From contig JAFRSL010000097.1 in NCBI GenBank assembly GCA_017427625.1, positions 1-12,244 of the forward strand: a DNA stretch of 12,244 nucleotides, read 5' to 3'. A model generated the notes under the pieces. It saw only the letters and a program-made list of their open reading frames with translations. It was not told the origin of the DNA and ran no database searches. This DNA is from Synergistaceae bacterium (GTDB lineage: Bacteria; Synergistota; Synergistia; Synergistales; Aminobacteriaceae). Made by a program: the position numbers and the translations under genes. Below are positions 5,670-12,244 of the stretch, piece by piece (positions within the stretch are counted from its first letter, which is position 1; every line of letters begins with the position of its first letter).

Positions 5670-8600
5670 ATGAGAAAATTCCTCTCATCACTCATCATCA
5701 TATTGCTCATGGCCGCAGTGTCATTTGCTTCTGACGCAGTGCCGGGCGATGTCATAGTCGTTCTCCAAAACACATCAGGCTCGCGAATAAGTTCGTTGTC
5801 GCAAGCGGGCGGCATAAAGTCTCTCTCAGCCGTCCAGTCTTTCGCAAAGTCCTCGAACGTCAGCATAAAGTCAACATATGACGCTCTCTCCGAACAGGGC
5901 GATTACATGTTCATGCTCGTACATTCAGACACGAAGGACGAAAACGAACTCCTCCGCGAAATCAAATCCCGCCCCGATGTCATAGCGGCATCTCTCAATC
6001 GAACATCAAAGCTCCTCGAAGATGTCAAAACTCCCAACGATCCCCAGTATTGGCAGCTCTGGGGAATGGAGGCAATAAACGCTCCTTATGCTTGGAACTT
6101 CAGCACAGGCTCCGATGATGTCTACGTCGCTGTAATTGACTCAGGCGTTGATTATGACCATGAGGATCTCAGGGAGAACTTTTCGCACGAGTACAGCAGG
6201 AATTTTGTGGGCTACGGAAGTGCGGGCTACGATCCTTCAGCTTACCAGGACATTCACGATCACGGCTCTCATGTTTCAGGAACTATAGCGGCTGTCGGGA
6301 ACAACGGCAAAGGCGTAGCTGGCGCGAACTGGAAGGCAAAGATTATCTCACTCAGAGTTGCGGACAGAAGAGGCAGTATATCTAACTCATCCATTATTGC
6401 GGCACTGGATTACATCGTAGGGCTTCTCAGGAACAATCCGGCCATGAACATTGCGGCGGTGAATTTGTCTCTTGGAGGCTGGCATTCTGTATCGCCGGAG
6501 GAAATCGCCTCAGAGCCTTACGCTCTGGCATACAGGACACTAAGCGACACTGACAGAATCGTTATATGCGTTGCGGCCGGAAACGAGGGGCATGAAATCG
6601 GCGTACCAGCTCCAGATAATGACGAGGACAACAGAATATCAAGAGGTCAATACTGCTACCCTGCTTCACTCCAAAATATCGGCAACATGATAGCAGTCGC
6701 GGCCTCAGATTCATCTCTCGCTCGTCCATCTTTCAGCAATTACAGCCGTAATTACGTCGACATAGCAGCTCCGGGCGACGACATTTACAGCACCGTCCGA
6801 ACAAAGGCAAGCACCGACATGAGGTACGATGTCATTGAAAGGTTTAATGCTTACGGCATCAAGTCGGGGACATCAATGGCGACCCCTCACGTTACAGGAG
6901 CAGCAGCTCTCCTCAAGGCAATGTACCCTGACGCAAAAGCCTCCGAGATTAAAGCGGCTCTTATCGGCGGGGCTAACGTCGATTGCCTTCGTGATGACGG
7001 AACATCAATGTACGGCCATCTTGACCTCAAGGGCGTGATTGACTTCATGGCCGCCTGCCGTTCCCAGAACACTCCCCCTTCAATCACAAACGCTGAGACT
7101 CACGAGGGAGTTGTGAATCAGCCCTACGTTCTCGACTTCTACGCCTCAGGATCATCACCAATAACATGGAACATTGACGGAAATCTGCCCGAAGGACTAA
7201 GCTTCAGAGGCGGGAAAATCTCAGGAACTCCAACGCAAGAAGGAATGTCATCATTCATCGTTACAGCTGAGAACGATTACGGATATGACTCGCTCTTCCT
7301 CACGATAAGCATCGACAAGGGAGCTGCTCCCGTAATCTCAATGGACAATTCCTCAGAAATGCTGGTCAACGATCCTGTGGAGTTCACTCTCGGTGTTGAA
7401 GGAAGCTGGCCAATAACATGGAAGCTGGAAAGCTCGGACTTCCCTGAGAGTTTCAAGTTCGACTTCGACAGGAAGACAGGGACAGGAACTTTCTCGCCTG
7501 ATGTTGAGGGGACATTCTCATTCACAGTAACGGCATCGAACTATGCGGGAAGTGATACGCGGACATTCTCGTTTACTTTCGTAGAGCCAGAACACGAAGC
7601 CCCAGTTATACTCACAGAGTCCCTGAAGCCTGCAATACGCGGACTGCATTACGGAATAACAGAAGCTGATGATTTCGTTAATATGTACTTTGGGGATACT
7701 CTTGACACGATTATTTCTGCCGACAGTGATGTTGAAGTTTCATGGGACGTTAAGGGACTGCCGGAAGGTATGACGTTCAGCCAGAATGACGAATACAGCA
7801 TCAGCCTTGAGGGCATTCCTACGGTGTCGGGGAGCTTTGATGTTCATGTAGCTGCCTCGAACGGTTACGGTGTTGACAGCAGGGATTACGTCCTGAGAAT
7901 CGTTGATGTTGCGCCCCGGTTTGCGAACCGCTCTAATAGGTTTGAGTTCTACAGGGGAATTCACAACACCCAAGACTTTATCGCGCTTGGCACTGCTCCG
8001 ATGTCGTTTGATATTGTCGGTGAACTGCCAAAGGGAACGTCGGCATCTTTCGGACGTATGACAGCGAATATAAGCGGCATTCCGGAAGAGGCAGGCACGT
8101 TCAGAATCACTGTATACGCGACCAACAGCGAGGGTACGGCAAGAAGCGACGCAACAATAACCATCGTCGAACCAGCAATGATAGAGACGAACTTACTTAC
8201 TGATGCTGTGAAGGGAAAGCCGTACAGTTTCAAGATGAGTTCGCTCTACAACGTGCCATTGAGGTGGTCGATTGCAAGGGGTGAAATTCCTGGACTCTCA
8301 CTCACTGCCTCAGGGGACATTACAGGGATTCCGACTGAAGAAGGAACGTTCTCCGTGAACATACAAGCATCGAAGCCGGAAAACGATGATGTGTCGAACG
8401 TCAAAGCCTACAGTCTGACAGTCCGAGAAGCACCGTCAATCTCAACATCGAGCCTCCCGGACGGAAAAGTCGGAACTCCTTACGATGCAGTCTCACTCAA
8501 CGCTGAGGGTACATCACCAATCACGTGGAAGCTATTTGGAGGATCAATGCCAGCGGGGTTAATGCTGTCGTCGAACGGATATATTCACGGAACGCCGTCA

Positions 8601-9266
8601 GAAGCAGGGACATTTGCGTTTGCTCTTGACGCAGTGAACAAGGCCGGAAATGACAGCAAGGTTTTCACGGTCAGGATAGCACCCTCAGGCCAGGAAAGCC
8701 CCGACAAGCCAGTCCCTGAAAGTCCGGACAAGCCGATCCCAGAGCCTGCCCCAATCGTGAAGCCCGTCATAAGGCAGGGAAAAGCACGCGATGTCTCATC
8801 ACTCACAGTCGGTGAGCTTTCACAGGTTACGGCCAACGGAAGCATGATAGGCGCGATACTTCCAGAGGTCAGCGTGAACGTTTCGGGGCTTTACACTTTC
8901 GAGAGCGTTGACGCATTCGCAAACGTCAAAATCTCGCCCGATGTTCCTCAAGGCTATGCGCTAGTGTGGAATGCTTTTACGCGGGATTCAAACGTTGCTT
9001 CTGTGAACGATGCTGCGAATGATTTTGCGGTGTTCTGTGACGTTAATGGCAGTGAGATAACGACAGTCCCGGCGAATCACACAGTGAACGTCTCAGCATG
9101 GCTAGATGAAGGGAAGACGTATGCCCCTGTGATTTCGGCTGTACAGAGCGGCGATGTCAGGGGCGTCGGGACATCGGGAGGCGGATGTAACTCAGGCTGG
9201 GCGTGGCTCGCTGTGATTGTGATGATGATCCCGGCCATGAAGCGAATAACGTGGTATAATCGCTAA
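5670..9266 (+). CDS. Secreted subtilisin-like (S8) protease with Ig-like repeats and SYNERG-CTERM tail
   Basis: This is a 1198-residue exported serine protease. A signal peptide covers residues 1-20 (hydrophobic LIIILLMAAVSFA). A propeptide-like region (about 25-120) follows. The S8 catalytic domain spans about 125-460: Asp157 in AVIDSGVD, His198 in HDHGSHVSGT, the oxyanion Asn305 in AAGNEG, and Ser402 in GTSMATPHVTGAAALL. From about 470 to 1005 come roughly six putative-Ig (He_PIG-type) repeats with recurring P-I-T-W, LPEGLS and GTPTxEGxFxFxVxA patterns. A Pro-rich linker (1006-1035) and a terminal domain follow. The end, from 1169 (GGGCNSG, a hydrophobic stretch, then KR), is a SYNERG-CTERM-type sorting signal, suggesting cell-envelope anchoring. 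Substrate is unknown. The last codons (WYNR-stop) double as the -10 box of the RNA at 9268. Confidence 0.92.
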   Translation: MRKFLSSLIIILLMAAVSFASDAVPGDVIVVLQNTSGSRISSLSQAGGIKSLSAVQSFAKSSNVSIKSTYDALSEQGDYMFMLVHSDTKDENELLREIKSRPDVIAASLNRTSKLLEDVKTPNDPQYWQLWGMEAINAPYAWNFSTGSDDVYVAVIDSGVDYDHEDLRENFSHEYSRNFVGYGSAGYDPSAYQDIHDHGSHVSGTIAAVGNNGKGVAGANWKAKIISLRVADRRGSISNSSIIAALDYIVGLLRNNPAMNIAAVNLSLGGWHSVSPEEIASEPYALAYRTLSDTDRIVICVAAGNEGHEIGVPAPDNDEDNRISRGQYCYPASLQNIGNMIAVAASDSSLARPSFSNYSRNYVDIAAPGDDIYSTVRTKASTDMRYDVIERFNAYGIKSGTSMATPHVTGAAALLKAMYPDAKASEIKAALIGGANVDCLRDDGTSMYGHLDLKGVIDFMAACRSQNTPPSITNAETHEGVVNQPYVLDFYASGSSPITWNIDGNLPEGLSFRGGKISGTPTQEGMSSFIVTAENDYGYDSLFLTISIDKGAAPVISMDNSSEMLVNDPVEFTLGVEGSWPITWKLESSDFPESFKFDFDRKTGTGTFSPDVEGTFSFTVTASNYAGSDTRTFSFTFVEPEHEAPVILTESLKPAIRGLHYGITEADDFVNMYFGDTLDTIISADSDVEVSWDVKGLPEGMTFSQNDEYSISLEGIPTVSGSFDVHVAASNGYGVDSRDYVLRIVDVAPRFANRSNRFEFYRGIHNTQDFIALGTAPMSFDIVGELPKGTSASFGRMTANISGIPEEAGTFRITVYATNSEGTARSDATITIVEPAMIETNLLTDAVKGKPYSFKMSSLYNVPLRWSIARGEIPGLSLTASGDITGIPTEEGTFSVNIQASKPENDDVSNVKAYSLTVREAPSISTSSLPDGKVGTPYDAVSLNAEGTSPITWKLFGGSMPAGLMLSSNGYIHGTPSEAGTFAFALDAVNKAGNDSKVFTVRIAPSGQESPDKPVPESPDKPIPEPAPIVKPVIRQGKARDVSSLTVGELSQVTANGSMIGAILPEVSVNVSGLYTFESVDAFANVKISPDVPQGYALVWNAFTRDSNVASVNDAANDFAVFCDVNGSEITTVPANHTVNVSAWLDEGKTYAPVISAVQSGDVRGVGTSGGGCNSGWAWLAVIVMMIPAMKRITWYNR
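9252..9260 (+). promoter_or_regulatory. Extended -10 promoter of Y-like RNA 1, inside the protease 3' end
   Basis: TGGTATAAT is a perfect extended -10 (TGn-TATAAT). It is made from the last protease codons. The predicted start is around 9267, immediately after the protease stop and just before the closing stem of the RNA. No -35 is visible, which is normal for extended -10 promoters. Confidence 0.6.
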
Positions 9267-9267
9267 C

Positions 9268-9378
9268 ATAAAAGCACTTACAGCAGCAATCCGAGCAGCA
9301 GGTTACAGGTTCAAGTCCTGTGGGATGAAATCCCTAGCTCAAGGGTTAGAGCGGTGGTAGGTTAAAAGGTGCTTTGAT
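9268..9378 (+). ncRNA. yrlA: Y-like RNA 1 (YrlA-type, permuted tRNA-like)
   Basis: Closing stem: AAAGCACTT (9271-9279) pairs with AAGGTGCTTT (9366-9375), leaving one bulged G. Inside, tRNA parts appear in permuted order. The variable-loop-like AGGTT is followed by a T arm, ACAGG-TTCAAGT-CCTGT (9305-9321). A capped acceptor-like stem follows, GGGA-TGAAA-TCCC (9322-9334), then linker TA and a D arm, GCTC-AAGGGTTA-GAGC (9337-9352), whose loop holds a G run. The anticodon-stem equivalent GCAGC/GTGGT is weak, with two G-T pairs and one A-G mismatch, unlike copy 2. Bacterial Y RNAs are known to combine a Ro-binding stem with a tRNA-like module, and the length of about 110 nt fits. The 3' end is not defined by a clear terminator. 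Confidence 0.78.
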
Positions 9379-9428
9379 AATTTCTAAAGGTGCATGCAGC
9401 AAACTTTTCGTGGAGACAGTCTTTATGA

Positions 9429-9551
9429 CTCGAAGAAGTGGAAACGTATGTGCCTATTTTTGTTGTACAGAGCGGAGGCTGTAATTCAGGCTAGGTATGG
9501 CTCACAGTGATGGTATTGATGATCCCAGCCATGAAGAAAGTCAAAGTGTGA
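9429..9551 (+). pseudogene. Duplicated relic of the protease C-terminus
   Basis: The frame reads LEEVETYVPIFVVQSGGCNSG, then TAG, then VWLTVMVLMIPAMKKVKV and TGA. It aligns with the protease tail LDEGKTYAPVISAVQSG and CNSGWAWLAVIVMMIPAMKR. The Trp codon TGG after CNSG has become TAG. It cannot encode a sorting signal on its own and has no start codon of its own. It was carried along when the RNA gene was duplicated. Confidence 0.85.
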
Positions 9552-9557
9552 TATAAT
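9549..9557 (+). promoter_or_regulatory. Extended -10 promoter of Y-like RNA 2
   Basis: TGATATAAT is again TGn-TATAAT, at the same distance from the closing stem as in copy 1. Its preservation, while the adjoining protease relic decayed, suggests that the promoter and RNA are under selection. Confidence 0.6.
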
Positions 9558-9564
9558 CACTAGC

Positions 9565-9680
9565 GTAAAAGCACTTGCAGCAATAAACATTCCAAGCCGC
9601 AGGTTACAGGTTCAAATCCTGTGGGAGAAATCCCTGGCTCAAGGGGTTAGAGCAGCGGCAAATTAAAAGGTGCTTTGACC
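9565..9680 (+). ncRNA. yrlA: Y-like RNA 2 (YrlA-type, permuted tRNA-like)
   Basis: This is the clearest copy. The closing stem AAAGCACTT (9568-9576) pairs with AAGGTGCTTT (9667-9676), with one bulged G. The anticodon-stem equivalent is a perfect GCCGC/GCGGC (9596-9600 with 9655-9659). Between them lie a 5-nt AGGTT variable loop and a T arm ACAGG-TTCAAAT-CCTGT (9606-9622). Then come an acceptor-like stem GGGA-GAAA-TCCC closed by a GNRA tetraloop (9623-9634), linker TG matching tRNA positions 8-9, and a D arm GCTC-AAGGGGTTA-GAGC (9637-9653) with the GG needed to dock on the T loop. A single A stands at the position-26 equivalent. There is no anticodon and no open acceptor end, so it is not a tRNA. 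It lies 83 bp before the DUF2828 gene and may be in its leader. Confidence 0.85.
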
Positions 9681-9687
9681 AATTCTA

Positions 9688-9740
9688 AAGGCGCATACAG
9701 CAATTTTGTGGAGACACTCCTTTTATCTCTGATGCGCCTT
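9688..9740 (+). promoter_or_regulatory. Large stem-loop between Y-like RNA 2 and the DUF2828 gene
   Basis: AAGGCGCAT (9688-9696) pairs perfectly with ATGCGCCTT (9732-9740). Inside it GGAG-ACA-CTCC (9711-9721) precedes TTTTAT, a small terminator-like hairpin. Copy 1 has the 5' word AAGGTGCAT but no partner. Two exclusive folds are possible, so it could stop Y RNA transcription or gate read-through into the gene. Confidence 0.4.
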
Positions 9741-9762
9741 GCCTTATTCATCAGGAGGAAGC

Positions 9763-11205
9763 ATGTTAAAACAGCTCAAGGAAGAAGCTAACTACACCCT
9801 CACGGAAAATCTCGCCCTTACTCACAAGTCAACACTCTCGGACTGCCTTGACCTCTTCGCAACAATCGGGGCACTGCGTAACTCACATCCTGGCGAAATA
9901 ATTACGCGCTTCATGAGGGCATTCACAGAAGACCGCGACATGGCCGCAAAGATAGCATTCTATGGCCGCGACATAAGAGGCGGACTAGGCGAGCGAAGAA
10001 CTTTCCGTGTGATACTTCAGTGGCTCGCGGAAAATTCCCCTTCAACCATCAGCAAGAACATCAGCCTCATTCCAGAGTATGGACGATACGACGATATTCT
10101 CGAACTTCTTGGGACAAAGTGTGAGCAGTCAGCATTAAGCCTCATTGCCTCACAGCTGAAATCAGACATGGATTCCGAATCTCCGTCCCTCCTTGCGAAA
10201 TGGCTCCCGTCCGTCAACGCCTCAAGCTCAGAGACACGGCAAAAAGCCCTGGCAGTCGCAAAGACTCTAGGAATGTCGCTCAAGGATTACAGGCAGACAC
10301 TCTCGAAGCTCCGCGCAAAGCTCAAGATCATCGAGAACAACTTGCGCACTAAGGATTACACGTTCGACTACTCGAAGCAGCCGTCAAAGGCAATGTTCAA
10401 GTACAGGGCGGCATTCTCAAGGAACGACAACGAACGTTACATGGCGTTCCTCGATGACGTTTCGGCAGGGAAAGCAACTCTTCATACTGGTACGCTTACT
10501 CCATACGAGATAATCCGGCCGATTCTTGACACTGGACTTAATGCTGACGAAATTAACGCCATAAATACGACATGGAACGCTCAGGAAGATTTCACGAACG
10601 GCGAGAACGCTATTGTCGTTGTTGACGGCTCAGGCTCAATGTACGGGGGCAGGAATGTTTCACCGATTTCTGTGGCATTGTCGCTGGGAATATATTTTGC
10701 AGAACGGAATAAGGGCGAGTTTCACAACCATTTCATAACGTTCTCAATGACTCCTCAGCTTGTCGAGATTAAGGGCGCGAATATTTACGAGAAAGTTAAA
10801 TACTGCGCGAGCTTCAATGAGGTCGCGAACACGAACATTCAGGCGGTCTTCGAGCTTATACTCAGCACGGCCGTCAAGCACAATGTCCCGCAGTCAGAGC
10901 TTCCGTCAACAATCTACATTATAAGCGACATGGAATTTGACTACTGCAATAACGCTGACATCACGAATTTCGATTACGCGAAGAAGATTTTTGCCGAGCA
11001 TGGATACAAGCTCCCCAACGTCGTATTCTGGAATGTCGAGAGCCGTAACACACAGCAGCCTGTTACGATGAACGAACAGGGAGTTACGCTTGTAAGCGGA
11101 GCATCACCGAGAGTTTTCGCAATGATCAAGAGCGGGAACTTGTCGCCGATGTCATTCATGCTTGACGTTCTGAACTCCGAACGCTACAGAAACATCACAG
11201 CATAA
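9763..11205 (+). CDS. DUF2828-family Ro-like protein with C-terminal vWA domain
   Basis: This 480-residue protein matches the DUF2828 family as I know it. The N-terminal block is NYTLTENLALTHKSTLSDCL, with LFATIGALRN following. Next come the signature FYGRDIRGGLGERRTFR (67-83) and LIPEYGRYDDILELLG (102-117), AKWLPSVNASS (145-155) and the KDYRQTLSKLR segment. The C-terminal vWA domain has DGSGSMYGG (288-296), AERNKGEFHNHFITFS and IYIISDMEFDY, so the MIDAS D-x-S-x-S is intact. The family resembles TROVE/Ro proteins in layout (helical N-terminal part plus vWA), an inference from the GxG-R-x-L-R-like motifs and architecture. The start at 9763 follows AGGAGG. An upstream in-frame TTG at 9739 falls in the preceding hairpin. 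With the Y-like RNAs just upstream, an RNA-binding role is plausible. No biochemical function is established to my knowledge. Confidence 0.85.
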   Translation: MLKQLKEEANYTLTENLALTHKSTLSDCLDLFATIGALRNSHPGEIITRFMRAFTEDRDMAAKIAFYGRDIRGGLGERRTFRVILQWLAENSPSTISKNISLIPEYGRYDDILELLGTKCEQSALSLIASQLKSDMDSESPSLLAKWLPSVNASSSETRQKALAVAKTLGMSLKDYRQTLSKLRAKLKIIENNLRTKDYTFDYSKQPSKAMFKYRAAFSRNDNERYMAFLDDVSAGKATLHTGTLTPYEIIRPILDTGLNADEINAINTTWNAQEDFTNGENAIVVVDGSGSMYGGRNVSPISVALSLGIYFAERNKGEFHNHFITFSMTPQLVEIKGANIYEKVKYCASFNEVANTNIQAVFELILSTAVKHNVPQSELPSTIYIISDMEFDYCNNADITNFDYAKKIFAEHGYKLPNVVFWNVESRNTQQPVTMNEQGVTLVSGASPRVFAMIKSGNLSPMSFMLDVLNSERYRNITA

Positions 11206-11231
11206 TTTTCCTGTTAAACTTGCATCTATAG

Positions 11232-11237
11232 TATAAT
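11232..11237 (+). promoter_or_regulatory. Candidate -10 box of the oxidoreductase gene
   Basis: A perfect TATAAT in an AT-rich gap, 57 bp before the TTG start. TTCCTG at 11208-11213 (18-bp spacer) is a poor -35. Confidence 0.4.
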
Positions 11238-11294
11238 TAACAAGTTCAAGGGGTAAAAATTTTATCGCAATAATTAACGAGGGAGTGAACTATT

Positions 11295-12244
11295 TTGAGT
11301 CGCCTTAGCATTATGAATGAAACAAAAGCTCAGGCCGCCGTTGAGTCGCTTCACAAAGATCTCGAACGGAGGATTACGGGTGCGCCGCCTGATCTTTGTC
11401 CGCTTGATGTGGCAAGCAGTTACCTGAAAGTATGCGCTGCCCAGACTTGCGGGAAGTGTGTACCCTGTCGTGTTGGTCTTCCGCAGCTCGAACGCCTTAT
11501 TGATGACCTCATTGACGGCAAGGGAGACATGAAGACAGTTGAGACGATCGAGAAGACAGCCGAGACAATCTCAACATCAGCAGACTGCGCTATCGGTTAC
11601 GAGGCCGCTAACATGGTTCTGAAGGGAGTCAAGGGCTTCCATGATGATTACGTTGCTCACGCTAAAGGACATCAGTGTACGTCAGAGGGCTTCAGGGCCG
11701 TTCCATGTGTTACGCTTTGCCCCGCACATGTCGATATTCCCGGCTACATTGCTCTCGTAAACGCTGGACGCTATGCCGACGCTGTGAGGTTAATCCGAAA
11801 AGATAACCCGTTCCCGTCAGTCTGCGCTATGGTCTGTGAGCATCCTTGCGAGAACAAGTGCCGCAGAAGAATGGTCGACGACGCTATCAACATTCGCGGT
11901 CTGAAGCTCTACGCTATTGACCACTCGGGCCATGTTCCAGTTTACCGCGAGGGTGAGAAAGCCGCCCCTGCAACTGGGAAGAAAGTCGCCATCATCGGAG
12001 GAGGGCCAAGCGGAATTTCAGCGGCCTACTATCTCGGAATGATGGGACACAGCGTTGAGATCTTCGAGCAGAGAAAGAGACTCGGCGGAATGCTTCGTTA
12101 CGGAATCCCGTCATACCGTCTTCCTCGTGAGGTGCTTCATGAGGAAATCGAGACCCTACTCACAGCCGGAGACATCAAGGTACACAAAGAAGTCTCAGTC
12201 GGAGGGCCTGACTTCCCGCTTTCAAAGCTTCGTGAGCAGTTTGA
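11295..12244 (+). CDS. NuoF/GltD-like Fe-S flavoprotein oxidoreductase (partial, 5' end)
   Basis: The first 316 residues of a gene that runs off the right edge with no stop in the window. Residues 47-58 hold CAAQTCGKCVPC, a NuoF-like Fe-S binding segment. Next is the GltD-type N-terminal double-cluster region: VPCVTLCPAHVDIPGYI (137-152) and CAMVCEHPCENKCRRR (177-192). A Rossmann FAD-binding site IIGGGPSG (233-240) and RLGGMLRYGIPSYRLP follow (262-277). This fusion, NuoF-like tail plus glutamate-synthase-small-subunit-like flavoprotein, occurs near electron-bifurcating hydrogenase or NADH:ferredoxin-type genes in anaerobes, so a role in NAD(P)H electron transfer is inferred. The TTG start is preferred because GGGAGTG lies 7 bp upstream. 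An internal ATG at 11313 has no such site. The gene is strongly coding along its whole length. Confidence 0.88.
   Translation, partial: MSRLSIMNETKAQAAVESLHKDLERRITGAPPDLCPLDVASSYLKVCAAQTCGKCVPCRVGLPQLERLIDDLIDGKGDMKTVETIEKTAETISTSADCAIGYEAANMVLKGVKGFHDDYVAHAKGHQCTSEGFRAVPCVTLCPAHVDIPGYIALVNAGRYADAVRLIRKDNPFPSVCAMVCEHPCENKCRRRMVDDAINIRGLKLYAIDHSGHVPVYREGEKAAPATGKKVAIIGGGPSGISAAYYLGMMGHSVEIFEQRKRLGGMLRYGIPSYRLPREVLHEEIETLLTAGDIKVHKEVSVGGPDFPLSKLREQF

Larger units (their letters stand above)
9102..9735 (+). repeat. Tandem duplication (two ~310-325 bp units) with protease tail, promoter and Y-like RNA
   Basis: Unit 1 (about 9102-9428) and unit 2 (about 9429-9735) align from the codons LDEGKTY of the protease through the RNA to the shared GTGGAGACA and TTTAT words. 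The offset is 327 bp at the start and 297 at the -10 boxes, because unit 2 lost about 10 codons near the Gly-rich tail and gained one later. The units abut directly, as expected for a simple tandem duplication. Confidence 0.85.

Noticed and set aside
7071..8680. DNA-level repeats in the protease (duplicated module array)
   Set aside because: Repetition is at the protein level (Ig-like domains) with diverged codons. The DNA units are not recent copies.
9301..9352. A real tRNA gene suggested by the T-arm and D-arm words
   Set aside because: The arms are in the wrong order (T before D), the acceptor stem is closed by a small loop and there is no anticodon loop. The permuted tRNA-like module of a Y RNA explains it better.
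9739..9763. TTG start for the DUF2828 protein
   Set aside because: It lies in the 3' strand of the leader hairpin without a Shine-Dalgarno. The ATG at 9763 has AGGAGG at good spacing and fits the family start.

Overview
The window looks like a chromosomal segment of a Synergistota (Synergistetes) bacterium. The best clue is the C-terminus of the large secreted protease at 5670-9266: a Gly-rich stretch with one Cys (GGGCNSG), a hydrophobic segment and a basic tail. This matches the SYNERG-CTERM sorting signal known from that phylum. Most genes share a moderately GC-rich codon style. The transposon-derived gene at 3501-4595 is visibly more AT-rich and was probably acquired.

Layout. Positions 1-320 hold an internally deleted IS200/IS605-type element on the minus strand. 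Its left end matches the left end of a second, longer element at 3422-4600. Next is a Ro60-like TROVE/vWA protein (555-2630) that ends in a strong hairpin, followed by a small XRE-type regulator (2770-3033). The second element carries an eroded TnpB-like protein that appears to lack parts of its nuclease centre. Beyond it are a Vat/XAT-family acetyltransferase (4632-5279), a small coiled-coil plus membrane-anchor protein (5306-5605), and a 1198-residue exported subtilase with Ig-like repeats (5670-9266).

The most interesting part is 9102-11205. A roughly 300-bp tandem duplication carries two copies of a small RNA, each behind an extended -10 promoter. Each copy folds as a tRNA whose arms occur in circularly permuted order: T arm, capped acceptor-like stem, D arm. 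The whole sits on a closing stem with one bulged G. This is the architecture expected of bacterial YrlA-type Y RNAs. The duplication also copied the last ~50 codons of the protease, which survive as a relic with a stop codon. The -10 box of the first RNA lies in the protease's final codons. Immediately downstream is a DUF2828-type protein (9763-11205) with an N-terminal Ro-like domain and a C-terminal vWA domain with an intact DGSGSM site.

The window therefore encodes two Ro-like ring-type proteins about 7 kb apart and two Y-like RNAs, with the RNAs next to the DUF2828 protein rather than the classical Ro60 homologue. I infer a Ro/Y-type RNA-protein system in which DUF2828 may be an RNA partner. 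That link rests on adjacency and fold and is not proven by sequence alone.

The right edge (11295-12244) is the start of a flavin/Fe-S oxidoreductase with a NuoF-like Fe-S N-terminus fused to a GltD-like module. It runs off the window.
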